From Diaporthe sp. PMI_573 (taxonomy: Eukaryota > Ascomycota > Sordariomycetes > Diaporthales > Diaporthaceae): DNA of 64,000 nucleotides. The stretch covers positions 1 to 64,000 of the forward strand of contig JAJTUP010000061.1 in the NCBI GenBank assembly GCA_021399435.1, in the 5' to 3' direction. Position 1 is the stretch's first letter. Every line of letters begins with the position of its first letter. The notes beneath the pieces are model-generated. The model had not been told where the DNA came from, did not search any database, and saw only the letters and a program-made list of their open reading frames with translations. Position numbers and translations under genes: made by a program. This document shows positions 10,961 through 21,244 of the stretch, piece by piece.

Positions 10961-11336
10961 GTGATTCATCTTGTAAGTCTGCAACGAGCCAATTTAGTAC
11001 TCTTTAGGGTCTGATATCGAGTTCCTCCAGGATCTGGGACCTCCGAGGATCTATCCCCTGTTCACCATCTCGCCATAGCGGCTGGCTCAGTTTGATGCTA
11101 ATGGAAAGAGGTATTCGAAAGAAATTAAAGTTACAGCCTGATCTGCATAAGAGCTCGCTGTTAGTGTTGAAGCTGGCTGCTTTTTAGTCTTGGCACTGGC
11201 TGCTGTAAATCAACCCATCAAAACGCACTAATGACTTACTCAATGGATGCACATATAAAGAGGCTACATCCCCCGCCGCCAACCCCTCATCTGAAAATTT
11301 GTCTACCTTCTCACTATACTTGTCAATAAACAGAAC

Positions 11337-11885
11337 ATGTCCTCTGCAACTTTGTCGCCCCTGGTAACCCCAATGCCTTCTTCTCATGCCCCTGAAATAG
11401 CTCCCACTCACGCTACGGATCACCACTTGACCAACTCACTCTCATCCGGTTAGAGTACCATCAAAAGGGCAGGAGAAATCCTCTCAAATGCAGACTTCCA
11501 TACCCCGAAACGGAGAAAAGTGACGACAGCATGTATATGCTGTCGGAAGAGGAAGGTCAGGTGCTCAGGGGGTACACCTTGCATATCTTGCACAAATGCG
11601 TCCAAGCAACGCGAGTGTATATATGATCAAGCTTCATCACGCCTCGAAGAAGCCACAGCAAACAGCTGTACTTAAGACAATCACGAAACCAACTATATGT
11701 CCTTTGAATAGGGACTATCGACCCGCAACCTGGGTTATAACGAGCGGAGTGCGCAACTATCTACCCCGCAACAGCATCTTCCTCGCAGTAATCTCCTCCC
11801 TTTCATGGCGCAGTCGCTTGCGATTTCAACAATGAAAGGTTATGATAGACGGGCTATTTATTCAACCCTTATACATGTACGTTAA
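11337..11885 (+). pseudogene. Zn(II)2Cys6 transcription factor broken by three in-frame stops
   Basis: From ATG 11337 one frame runs 182 codons with stops only at 11451 (TAG), 11673 (TAA) and 11709 (TAG), then TAA at 11883. After the first stop it encodes KRRKVTTACICCRKRKVRC, then CISC and a final C, i.e. a complete CxxC-x6-C-x5-C-x2-C-x8-C binuclear zinc cluster. Downstream text (STPQQHLPRSNLLPFMAQSL) looks like a regulator linker. All three stops revert to CAG or CAA by one T-to-C change at CpA, matching RIP. The first TAG also resembles a splice acceptor, so an intron there cannot be fully excluded, but no upstream donor is needed because the frame is unbroken. DNA binding would be lost in any product initiated at the ATG. 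Confidence 0.6.
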
Positions 11886-12107
11886 GTTTAAGGTACATAT
11901 TGCATAACATCTCAGCTAAAAAAATCTTACTTCCTACACAAATCGTCCTTCTCTTTTTCACCCTTTCGAATCAGGGACTTATTTTCCTATAAAAGGCCTG
12001 CAGTCGATCAAATCCTAATCATCCATTATTCCGCCGCTTCCCAACACAAACTACGGCCGGCTCAGGTGATCGAGCGAAGTGGTTCAACTCCATTCTTCCT
12101 TGATACC

Positions 12108-12604
12108 ATGGCGTTTGAATCCGATTCTGACAGTTGTCTTCATCTCCTGATTAACGACGATACCCCGTGTGAGTATGAGACCCCATTCCGATACTGTAGC
12201 GATTATTGACCTCGTTAGCTCCAACCTGGCGATTACAGGCTGTGCCATTTTCAAGTAACGTCCTCCATTTTATTGGGACCCTAAAAGCCTACACTGATGT
12301 CGTCCCTGACTTTTTCGACGACGTTCTGTTGGTTGATGACGCAGCGACCTGGAAAATGCCAGAAGGTTGGGCTTGGCAGGACGAGGTGAAATCGACAAAA
12401 CTTGACTTGGGCTACGAGGTGGAGATAGGTCACTTTTACATTGACTATCGAAGAAATGTCATTGCAATTGGAAGGAGGGGGAATGGTGCTAAAATCTGCT
12501 GCGAGAGATCAGAAAAACGACAAAAAAGAATAATTCTGCCTGAAACTCTGTCTTGTGTAGCATCTTCGCGGGGCTGTCTCGAATATGGCATAATCTTGGG
12601 GTAG
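12108..12604 (+). CDS. small spliced protein of unknown function
   Basis: Exon 1 12108-12168, a 50-bp intron 12169-12218 (GTGAGT donor, TTAG acceptor) and exon 2 12219-12604 join in phase to 148 aa. The product starts MAFESDSDSCLHLL, has an acidic middle (VVPDFFDDVLLVDDAATW), a WQDEVKSTKLDLGYEVEIGHFYIDY strand-rich block, and a basic end. No known domain was recognised. It is convergent with the 457-aa gene on the other strand, with only 44 bp between stops. The clean intron supports a real gene; the function is open. Confidence 0.45.
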
Positions 12605-12648
12605 GCTGCGCTTTTCGCCGTTGTGGATGCCCTGAGGCTGTACGCTCT

Positions 12649-14022
12649 TTAATTGCTCGCCGCCATCCGAGCCGAACGACGAACAGTTCTCGTTGCCTCA
12701 CATCCGCCGGTGGCTGAAGTTGCCCTGGTGCGCAGCATTCGCTTTGGTGCGTGCTGAGGATATGGTGCTTTACGGGGTCGTGCTTTTGAAGATGCCTCCC
12801 CCCTCCTCTTGAGGTTGCTGAGGCGTAAGGCCAGTTCATGTTTAGTTTCCAATGTCTCCATATCTGTGGACGCAGTATCGTCCCAGGCCAAGTGACCAGC
12901 AATCTGAAGACATAGAGCTTGGGCGAGTCGCTGCTTAAGACCGAAAATAGGCCAGATTTGCACCCGGGTGACCTGAATGTTCAATTCGCCGCCTTGCGCG
13001 CCTGTGACAACGGGAGCCTTTGACGGGAAGGCAAAGCGGTTGAGGAACACTCTGGTGACGACTGTACTATAGACGATAAACTCGGCATTTTCGAAGTCTT
13101 GAGTAATGATCATGACTGGGATGTCACGAAACTCCGGCTGAGGCAAAGATGCGTTGCGAGCCGCATGAGATGCCATGGGCGAGTTTTGTGGTGATGTTTT
13201 TGGAGACCCTGTCGGGCGGTGGCGGTAGCATTGCCGTTGGGCGATGGCTAACATGACGGCCACAAGATAGGAATCTCGGGCAGGATTTTTCGGGATGAGT
13301 CGCTTGCGTCGTAATCTCTGGAGACTTTCGATCGGGATGTTGGCACTGTGATTTGGACCACGCGTAACCCGGTATAATTTGCTGCGATTCTGCTGTAGAC
13401 AAGTCTTGTTGACGAAGGCCAGGATCGGCGGATCTGACCATGCCTGAGCACTGCAATTGTTCAGTTTCCACAAGAGTGCAACCCGCACACCTTCCACAGC
13501 TTGATTTCCGAAGCGAATCTCAAGATCTATTTCACCTCTTGCCTCTGACATTATATCGGGAAACATCGTTAACATAACGCTCCTCATTGCCTCCATTTGG
13601 AGCGGGCTTCGTTCCGACGTCAAGATGGTCGTGAGGTGTCCGCTCAGGGCTTTCTCAACAATATTGCTCGGGCGAGAAGGGTACTTTGACGACCTCGTGT
13701 TCCGGTCAGGGGTCGGTCTGCGGACGGTGATGTGGTCGATCCATTGGACGCCAAGGAGTTCGGCATGCCGATCTTGCCAGTAGGCTGGAACGACGAAGAG
13801 CGCTTCCCCCCGGTGGTCGTTAAGGATATCGTACAGCGAGCCCGGCTCCGGCCGGATTACGTGATTTACACGTCTTCGCTTCCGAGGTTTTGTGTCGTCG
13901 GGAGGCGAGATGGGAGGTGCCGGAGATTTGACACGAGGGACTGCGGAGTCGTGTTGACTCGGCGGTGCTGGTATGCTGCTGGCGCCCTGGGGCGCGAGCT
14001 TGCGTTTTTTGGATGCGGCCAT
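12649..14022 (-). CDS. 457-aa protein of unknown function with nuclear signals
   Basis: Single frame from ATG 14022. An upstream extension of the frame has no ATG. N-terminal MAASKKRKLAP and KPRKRRRVNHV are classic basic nuclear signals. After that comes a conserved-looking globular block (GSLYDILNDHRGEALFVVP, YWQDRHAELLGVQWID), which reads like a domesticated or fungal-specific family. The centre has EIDLEIRFGN and IPVMIITQDFENAEFIVYS, and the C-terminus is Arg/Ser-rich. There is no enzymatic signature. The long uninterrupted frame in this degraded region suggests a maintained gene, or a recently arrived one. Confidence 0.6.
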   Translation of the reverse strand: MAASKKRKLAPQGASSIPAPPSQHDSAVPRVKSPAPPISPPDDTKPRKRRRVNHVIRPEPGSLYDILNDHRGEALFVVPAYWQDRHAELLGVQWIDHITVRRPTPDRNTRSSKYPSRPSNIVEKALSGHLTTILTSERSPLQMEAMRSVMLTMFPDIMSEARGEIDLEIRFGNQAVEGVRVALLWKLNNCSAQAWSDPPILAFVNKTCLQQNRSKLYRVTRGPNHSANIPIESLQRLRRKRLIPKNPARDSYLVAVMLAIAQRQCYRHRPTGSPKTSPQNSPMASHAARNASLPQPEFRDIPVMIITQDFENAEFIVYSTVVTRVFLNRFAFPSKAPVVTGAQGGELNIQVTRVQIWPIFGLKQRLAQALCLQIAGHLAWDDTASTDMETLETKHELALRLSNLKRRGEASSKARPRKAPYPQHAPKRMLRTRATSATGGCEATRTVRRSARMAASN

Positions 14023-14799
14023 ACCCAAAAAATTTGAGCCGCTGGTCTTATAAGAGAACTTTCGGCTGGGAGGGGATTTTTGCAAGCCGTGTGAGCAATA
14101 GGTATTGACTCCTGCTGATCGTTTCGGGGCGGTCCTGGACGAGAGGAGGCTTGTCGAGGGGAAAGTTGACACTCGACGCGCTTTTGCTTGTTGTTACTGG
14201 GAACGATGAGGAGCAAACCGGTGAGAGCCAATAGGATGTGACTCACCGCCCCACATGGGGCAGTACTCGCGTCCTCATCCGCAGACCGCCGCCCGTCGGG
14301 CATTAATTCACCATGCCACGACTCCAAAATAAAAAAAAAAGTCGTTTAATTAGCCGCATCCGCTCCGCACCTGCTTTCATATCTGGTCAGAAGGCGCGAG
14401 GCTCGTCGGGAATGCGACATGCTCGCTCCTCCTCGTTCTTGAGTCCCGTAAACACTGGCCGCAGATGAGCTGGCCTGCCTGCCCCTGGGCTTGAGCGCGA
14501 TCGCCTACCAATTCGCCCAGGGTGAAGATGAGGACGTCAATAGCTAGATCCCCGAGCAGCCGTTTAAGCGCCATCAGCTCCTTTCCAGCGTGTGCAACGC
14601 TCATGAGCTCGGATCCCTGTAGCTGAGCTGAAGAGAAGCGTTCACAGCGTGCTAAGAGTCTGCAAGATTGTTTAGAAGGAGTTGCAGCGTGGTGGCTGCC
14701 AAGAAGCCCGCCTAGCCCCCTCTTTCCCAAACATTCCGGAGTTTCCGTTGGTCCTAGACCGAAGACCGGGCTATAACTTCAACTGCAAGGACGGATTTT
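14023..14799. other. intergenic, no supported gene
   Basis: The GC-rich minus-strand frame 14377-14730 has no ATG at its 5' end and no domain. Otherwise nothing was recognised. The stretch separates the 457-aa gene from the copia relic. Confidence 0.35.
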
Positions 14800-15064
14800 T
14801 CCGCGTCGGCTGACAAGATTTCGGCTTTATTAGATCTATGGAAACCGTTCCGCTTATGTAGAAGAATCGGTGGTGGAGGTCTCTATAAGCTGGATATTAA
14901 ACAGCTTAGACGACAAATATAACGTTACTGGGTTTATTCAAAACGTTACCCAGTCACTCCGTCAGAATTCAGAGGCCTATACCGTCGAATCCCTCTTCTC
15001 AAGTCTATTAGACAAAAGTAGAGGGAAACAAAGACCTACTGAAAACGCCTATATATGGGTGTAA
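14800..15064 (+). mobile_element. Ty1/copia gag relic
   Basis: The plus frame ending at 15064 reads SISWILNSLDDKYNVTGFIQ, then ESLFSSLLDKSRGKQ. This is the spacing of the copia gag (UBN2-type) core: ILNSL, then a second helix, then ESLxxxLLxEER. Upstream codons continue in shifted frames (ISALLDLWKPF), so at least one frameshift is present. No capsid zinc knuckle or pol follows. Confidence 0.45.
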
Positions 15065-15645
15065 ATTGGGTAGAGATCCAAATCATGATTTCGGTAACTT
15101 TTGATGGGGACTTTGGGCCAGATGGGGGGGTGGGCCGGATGTACAGTGCCCGACTTACGTTCCAACCACCTTCACGATCCGTAAATGCCGGTTGACAAAC
15201 CTCCTCTGTTATTCTGGCCATTATTGAACCAACAAACTTCAGCTCATTCAGGTTTCTGCGGACGGGTTATTCTCGTTGACCCAAACCAAGTCCTTGTATA
15301 ACGTATTGGTATAACCGCGCTAGCCTCAACGTTTTGTTGGGTGTCCGACGCACTGTTTGGTGCCGATTCATGGTCTCACCAGGGTCGCGGCAGTAGCAAC
15401 TCCAGTGGAATTGCGTATTAGCACAAGCACCAGGGCCTGGTAGAAGGAATAGACATGTCGCAGCCCATATCCCACGTCCTTTCAATACAAGGACGGCTTT
15501 TAAAGTATGTATATTACGGGCTACCACTAAGATCAGGTCACGGCTTACTTTTGGGCGAAGTTTATCAAATGGGACTGTCTGTGCCGTTACTTCAGAAATT
15601 CTCAGAGACCGCTGTTCTGGCAGCTGCCCCGGGATGGGCAGGCCA
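15065..15645. other. unassigned sequence before the rRNA fragment
   Basis: No open frame with domain features. It may belong to the same composite relic as the rRNA fragment, but it does not match rRNA sequence I can recognise. Confidence 0.3.
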
Positions 15646-15980
15646 GAGACGCATCATCGACCGATCCTGATGTTCTCGGAAGGATTTGAGTAAGAGTTTA
15701 ACGGACGGACCCAAAAGACAGTGAACTATGCTTGTATAGGGTGAAGCGAGAGGAAACTCTGGTGGAGGCTCGCAGCGGTTCTGACGTGCAAATCGATCGT
15801 CAAATATGAGCATGGGGGCGAAAGACTAATCGAACTGTCTAGTAGCTGGTTACCGCCGAAGTTTCCCTCAGGATAGCAGTGTTGATCTTCAGTTTTATGA
15901 GGTAAAGCGAATGATTAGGGACTCGGGGGCTATATATTGCTTTCATCCATTCTCGAACTTGAAATATGTAAGAAGCCGTA
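15646..15980 (+). rRNA. partial 28S (LSU) rRNA pseudogene
   Basis: This segment follows eukaryotic 28S rRNA closely: CATCGACCGATCCTGATGTT, GGATTTGAGTAAGAG, GGTGAAGCGAGAGGAAACTC, GCGGTTCTGACGTGCAAATC, GGGCGAAAGACTAATCGAAC, AGTAGCTGGTTACCGCCGAA, GTTTCCCTCAGGATAGCAG, then ATTCTC and AAATATGTAAGAAG. Only about 335 nt are present, with no flanking 28S or ITS. Several differences from the usual sequence are C/T or G/A transitions (for example ACCCAAAAGACAG where ACCCGAAAGATGG is typical). It is a dispersed, mutated rDNA fragment, not a functional gene. Confidence 0.8.
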
Positions 15981-16191
15981 TGCCACCGCCACCACCAGGT
16001 CCACCACCACCACTTTCAGTCCGCGGTCTCTGTGAGGAGGATCTGCTCGAGTCTTCGTGCTCTGGTCGCTTCCTTCCCCTACGTGGCGTAATCTGGTAAT
16101 AGCGACCTCAGGGCCTGCCGCTACCCCATCACGGCCTTCTTCTAGGACTGGGTTTGGATCTGTGGGGATATTCGTCCAGTATGGATGAGGG

Positions 16192-16554
16192 TTACCCAGG
16201 CGTTTTTGTGTCCTCATCAGAGAAGTACTTCTCGGTGATTTTACAGGCCCTTATGTAGATCTCCCCGTTGGCGTTGGCCTGGCACTTGAGAATCTTCTTG
16301 ATACCGCCGCACTCACCAATGAACAGGGCGTAGCGGTTGATGGCGCCAGGTGTGTCACCGGCAGCCTGCTTGTATGCGTCGCCAACCTTAAGAATGTTCT
16401 CGAGACCGTGTAGAGCGATCTGGATGACCTTGTTGTCTAGACAGCCAAGAAGGTCGCACAGGGGCTTGATGCAACCCTGAGCGACGAGATAGCAGATCTG
16501 GTCGGGCTTTAGTACACACTGCTGAACATAATATCCGGATTCATTGTCCTTCAA
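16192..16554 (-). pseudogene. C-terminal fragment of importin-alpha (karyopherin alpha)
   Basis: The minus strand encodes [60 protein letters not shown] and EKYFSDED. These are the last armadillo repeats and acidic end of importin-alpha, the adaptor that carries NLS cargo. Only about 120 of some 550 residues are present, and there is no initiator region. Substitutions such as EECGG to GECGG and E-to-K changes look like decay. It lies 200 bp from the 28S fragment, so the two may have arrived as one composite piece or be independent duplicates targeted by RIP. Confidence 0.65.
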
Positions 16555-17488
16555 AATCTATCGAATGTTTGAGAGGCAGCTGATACCCTTTATATAGTAA
16601 TGTAGAGTGGATATTAAAAACGTAATTCAGAACCCATCACAAGATTTACGGATTTGGGATTCGTGTAGTTTATTTTCTAATCAAATTGTGAACAAATGGG
16701 TATTGAGTGATTTATTTGGGATTTAAAGCCTGATTTCTCAAATTTTGAAATAAGAAACAAATTACGGCAGTGGCGGCTTTAATGTCATTGCACCAAAGAG
16801 CACCCCATATTTTATTTGCCTTTTTCCATGAGGAAGTACTGTACATGCTGTAGTAAGCGTATCTTTATTTCAGACCCCTGCTTCCTTTACAAAATACCGT
16901 TCAGTACTTCAGTCAGGAAATTTCCCGGTGGTATAGTACCTCCACTAGCTGACTCCTGTGAGTATACGTTACTAAACTTAAAATTTCTTCATATGTACAG
17001 TATTACAGTATATATGCCGCAACTCTTACATTGTCTTGTACTCGGCATAAAACCTCTAAAGTACAATGAAAAGTCCTTAAGATGTACTTCTTTCGACTTA
17101 GAAAGAAACACAGACGTACTTTCCTGCAAGAGCATCATATTTATCGGTCGAGTAAAGTACAGTACCAATCCAAGGTACTAATATACACAACACAATACAC
17201 TACATAATACAACAATACAAATTCAAAAGTACCTGCTCGGTCCTCATCAAGATAGGGGTGAAATGAAAAGTAAGCACTGACCGCATACGCCACATGTGGC
17301 TTGTACAGTGTATTTACTGTAAGCTGGTTGTACTGTACGAAACTGTAGCCCAACCACAATTAGACCAATCGGCAGTGTAGGAACAAACGTCTGCTTTCAG
17401 ATACCCTGGCACTGCCCTTTTCCAACGTTCCTAAGCACTCCTTTCTCCATGCTTAGTGATCTTGTTTCATACTCACATAGCCGAGTTA
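16555..17488. other. AT-rich, GTAC-rich stretch, no gene
   Basis: Many short AGTAC/GTACT motifs and AT-rich DNA, with no family-like frame. It lies upstream of the Tc1-like fragment and may be transposon interior or decayed repeats. Confidence 0.35.
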
Positions 17489-17640
17489 ATGGCACCCCAA
17501 ATACCAAAGTTTAAACACAAGATCCTAGCTTTGGTTCTTCGGGAAACATCGACCCGTAAAATAGCTACTAAAGTCGAGTGCAATGAACGCGCAATTCGAC
17601 AGATCCACGGTCGCGGAGCAGGGAATTTGCCATATCTTTA
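17489..17640 (+). mobile_element. possible Tc1/mariner transposase N-terminal relic
   Basis: ATG at 17489. The frame MAPQIPKFKHKILALVLRE, STRKIATKVECNERAIRQI has the two-helix shape of the first helix-turn-helix of Tc1-like transposases, then hits stops. A terminal-type repeat follows at 17785-17865. No DDE catalytic core is visible. The call rests on the HTH shape and context only. Confidence 0.3.
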
Positions 17641-17784
17641 ACATCTTTGAGAACAAGCAAGTATCCCCGGAAATCCCAGTTGAATACGTATTAAACAAGC
17701 ACCTCCTCTTATATTTTTGTCAATCTCTTGCAGTTCGGGTAGGTATCTTGTCGTGCAGTTTGGCCGGCCATTCTATGGGTGAGG

Positions 17785-17865
17785 GTAGAGCGAGGTAAGT
17801 AGTGGGAAAGCGGCTCGCTCAGTAGGGTAGCTCGCTCGGTGGTACTTAACGTATTTTTAAAGAGG
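17785..17865 (+). repeat. terminal repeat of a dispersed element (copy 2)
   Basis: AGTGGGAAAGCGGCTCGCTC, then AGCTCGCTCGGTGGTACTTA and ACG. It aligns with the minus strand of 8676-8740. Two internal direct units (GGCTCGCTC...) are kept in both copies. Confidence 0.5.
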
Positions 17866-18890
17866 AAAGTACGAAATGCAATCATCTTACCCCCAAGCAT
17901 CAGGATTTGACGGACAAGTCCTAGATGCGTCGCTGGGTACACAGCAGGAGAGAAACGGACAAGTAAGCCAGCACCCAGGACTTAAATCCTCTAGATTCCA
18001 TATTTCTATATGGAAGGGAACTGTACCTAAAACTCTTCGCTATGAGGCTAGCTAAGGAAAACCGTGGTCATTTAGTACGGTGTATAAAGGCTCGCGGGTA
18101 ACCGCCGTGGCTAGCTCCGCAGATTATAGTATCTCGTCTCCATCTCCTCGTCTGGCATATGAGAGAAGACCCATGACGTTCTGGGTTTGGTGGAGGAGGT
18201 TGTGGAGGCTGTGCGAGGTCGAGATGACTGGCATTTAGGCGTTTGGCTCTGGTCTAGGTCATTCAACTGCCGGCTGGAAAACTCCGAAACGTCGACTGAA
18301 ATTGACTCTCTTCGTTGCGACCATTGGCCAAAAGGGAGGCATTGTTAAGGCATGGCGGTACGGTTAGTACAGTAGGCTCGACACACACACAGAAAATGGG
18401 CAGAGGTGACAATAGACCATGGCCAATGTCGGCAGGCAACCACCGGTAGGCCCGGCCCAACATGGTCCGTACCAATCATACCTCTTATACCTCCCCTGAC
18501 GCGTAGAAGTAACGCGTGGTCGCGTGTTAGGTCTGATTGTCAATAAAGACGTGTATTAAGTTAAATACTAGCCAATAAAGTGCCCAGTATCCCTATTGCT
18601 GGTATAGGGTAAGGCCTGCCCGCTACTGTCAAAAGGCAATTTCGCCCCAGGACTGACAACCCAATATAAATAATATATTGCCAATATGGACATCATCATA
18701 TTATATTGTCACAATATCAAATTCTTCATATCATATTGTCACAATATGAGAAAGTCCATATCATATGGGTTATATTACAATAGTTATACTACTTTATTGC
18801 CATACTATTAGCAACACTGGATCGAACTTCGGGCAGTACCTTTGGCAGCTTATTTTTTCTGTCTTCCCAAGCACTGTACTTTATATTAAG
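17866..18890. other. intergenic, no gene; contains a short AT-rich tandem repeat
   Basis: No supported frame. The only structured part is the 30-bp tandem repeat at 18697-18769. The sequence is AT-rich toward the NACHT pseudogene. Confidence 0.35.
18697..18769. repeat. two and a half copies of a 30-bp AT-rich tandem repeat
   Basis: Units start at 18697, 18727 and 18757 (CATATTATATTGTCACAATA and CATATCATATTGTCACAATA). Each full unit contains ATATTGT-C-ACAATAT, a perfect inverted repeat around one base. Confidence 0.6.
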
Positions 18891-20092
18891 TTAGGTCCCC
18901 GCTAACAATAATCTCCATTGGAAGCGAGTAAATAGTTTCCCTAAATTGAGTGCGTCTGCTCTTCCTTTCTCAGATCCCTTCGGTAGGTGATCCTGAGGTC
19001 GAATTGTGATAAGAATTCTGCCCACCGCATCGGGGAGATCATCCAATGGCAGGTCTTCAAACTCGATGATAAGGACGGCTTCGATGATCTCACAGACAGT
19101 CAGGGGTTGTAGTGCGAATGCAGTCCAGCGCAGAAGGGCGAATGCACGGTGCTTCTCCCACTCTCCTAACCGGGTGATTCTAGTCCAGTTACGGTCGTAA
19201 AGATGATCAAGCCCAGTTGGCGTGTTTTCAATTGCGCTCTGGAGTTGTTTCTTGTTCATCCCTCTCCTCAGGGATTCCTCTTGCATCTTAAGCCAGAGGA
19301 ATTGGCCTTGGCATCGATTGGTCATTGCTTCGGAAAGAGTCGACCGGATATCGTCGCTCTTATTGGGGAGTTTCCTGTCGATAATGGACTGGGAGTAAGC
19401 GGCAGTGTCGGATCGGACGTCTCCGGGCATGATCCTGTATCGGCAAAGCTCTCGAGCGCGTCATTTATGAGGGCGCGTCGGATCTCGGGTTCGTCGCGAC
19501 TCACAACAAGGAGTCGGGCGTTCGTCCCGGCAACCGCATTTGTAACATCGTGGAGTAATTTCGCAACCGAAGTGTTGGTATTACCCAACGAGGTACATTC
19601 GTCTAGGCCATCCGCAACGAACGTGCAGCCAGGGATAGCGTGGAGGAGTTGCTTGAAGAGCGATATGACAGTGGAGCGTGTTGCGACAGGATCCGAGTCA
19701 GACTCCCACTTCTGGCGAACGTGCTCGAATGCACCCTCATGGCGTGACACGATCTGGGAGATCCATAACCGTAGGGCCAAGAAGGGGTCTCCACGGCTCT
19801 TGTGGTCGGATGTAAAGAAGAAATGGGCGACAGGCGTGTCGAGGGTGGACAAGAGATGTTCGACGACGTGGGCGCAGAGAATCGTCTTCCCAAACCCCGC
19901 AGGTCCATTGACCCACAGCAGCTTTGGCCCTGCGGAGAACTCCGTCGATAGCAAACTTGTAACGTTTTCTAATAACGATGGCATCGCCAGTATCTGGATT
20001 AATCTTAGTGAGAGTACCGCCAAGAAATATTTGGAGGGCGATCCCGACTGCACGCCCACAATCTCCCTCGCAAAGGTGGCTTTCGAAACCAA
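18891..20092 (-). pseudogene. NACHT/STAND (NLR-like) protein, frameshifted fragment
   Basis: The minus frame from about 19984 encodes a NACHT ATPase: LLWVNGPAGFGKTILCAHVV (Walker A), HFFFTSDHKSRGDPFLALR, then FVADGLDECT (Walker B) and LLVVSRDEPEIRRALI (sensor). The frame is lost near 19437. One missing base turns the expected SFAEYRIMPGDVRSDTAAYS into a wrong tail, and the proper text resumes in the next frame (PGDVRSDTAAYSQSII, GQFLWLKMQEESLRRG, LQSAIENTPTGLDHLYD, WTAFALQPLTVCEI). The C-terminal winged helix and any WD40, TPR or ankyrin sensor are absent, and no N-terminal effector domain is visible. Fungal NLRs act in allorecognition and immunity; this copy cannot make a complete protein. 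Confidence 0.75.
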
Positions 20093-20484
20093 CCAGTCTT
20101 CTTTTTTGAAGAGGCCTCATTGTTATGTTGGTCTTGATCCCACGAGACAGGCTTGTGTTATACTCTATCTGCTCGACAGAGGGTTTCGGCTACAATCTTC
20201 CTACCTTCCCTTACCGACTGAGTCGAGCTATAACACCAAGCAGAGCTATAACATTTATGAGTCACCACTGCCATACGGTGATGAGGATGGTGGATATCTA
20301 GAAACAAGTATTAACTGCGAAGACAAGAATATCTGAAGTTATCAGTTGTGGAATTTCGCTAGTATCTTCATACGCAGTAACTTACCATACAACAATTCAT
20401 GGAAGGCTTTTTTATTCTTCTGGAGGTTTTGAAAGTTAATAGTATAGAGCGTCGAGTAATAGCAATGTTGGTGTCAACTCATAG

Positions 20485-20898
20485 AGGCTTGCCCATCTGG
20501 CCAAGGAAGGCTATTATGTTGCCGTAGTCTACCCGTGTGCCGGCTCAGAAACGAAGCGGGAATGGCTGCGCAGGCTCGAAGAAAGGGAGGAAGGGGGTAA
20601 AGACTCGCGACTTTACAAACTCACCGACGAGAAATGGGCCTCGTGGTATAAAGAGATACCTCATAAACCCGAGCCGCGATATTCTCGCCAGTATGGCTCT
20701 CTACCACCTCTGGGATGTCCAAAACCAGCTTCCGAAGGCTATCATACTCGTCTAGAAAGAAGACGATATAAGCTTAGGGCGCTCGACTTTCATGCATCTA
20801 AGATGGACGGTATTAGCATTAGTAGTCGACAAGGTCGAAGCATTCCATGTGAGTGTAGGCTGAGCCACGTGCTGGTATCGAAAATATGCTCGCGCTGA
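20485..20898 (+). other. 137-codon open frame without a start, unidentified
   Basis: Between TAG 20482 and TGA 20896 one frame is open. It encodes RLAHLAKEGYYVAVVYPCAG, KREWLRRLEEREEGGKDSRL, WASWYKEIPHKPEPRYSRQY and more. Composition is protein-like (aromatic and charged residues mixed), but the first ATG is late, so it is either an internal exon or a gene fragment. No family was recognised. It overlaps the 3' end of a minus-strand fragment. Confidence 0.25.
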
Positions 20899-21200
20899 AA
20901 GGGTCGGTCAAGTCTATGGAGAGCTCCGACGCTTTGACGCCACTTCTATCAATCACGGCAATTCCGTCCTCGTCTGGAACCGCTTGGATTCTCTTCCTGA
21001 TCTCCTCCAAAGTCTCAGCGGAATCAACCACACCTGTCGCCCAGACCTGTTCCAGGACTGCCGAGTGGCTAAGAGTCTCCACGACTTCGACCGCCAAGTG
21101 GAAGCTCCTGACTATGTTGTCAGCAGTCGGCCCGGCCTGCATGGTCGCTACTGTTTTTCAGCCCATCTCATCAACCACTTTTGTGCCTTCGTTAGCTGTA
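20819..21200 (-). pseudogene. unidentified protein fragment
   Basis: The minus frame ending at 20819 gives MQAGPTADNIVRSFHLAVEV, ETLSHSAVLEQVWATGVVDS, IDLTDPFSASIFSIPARGSA and ends FDLVDY (about 107 aa from ATG 21142). Upstream, the same frame continues through one TGA (NEGTKVVDEMG-stop-KTVATMQAG). A CGA-to-TGA change would explain that stop. The sequence looks like part of a real folded protein, but I cannot name the family. Confidence 0.3.
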
Positions 21201-21244
21201 CCCGGCGGTGTAGCACATGGAACGCCCCTTTCCGGCGCTTGTGA

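Noticed and set aside
14377..14730. 117-codon minus-strand frame
   Set aside because: No ATG at its start, no domain, and GC-rich sequence that opens several frames by chance.
19203..20336. 377-codon open frame on the plus strand
   Set aside because: It is mostly antisense to the NACHT gene, whose minus-strand motifs are unmistakable. Only the last 70 codons lie outside it, and they show no domain.
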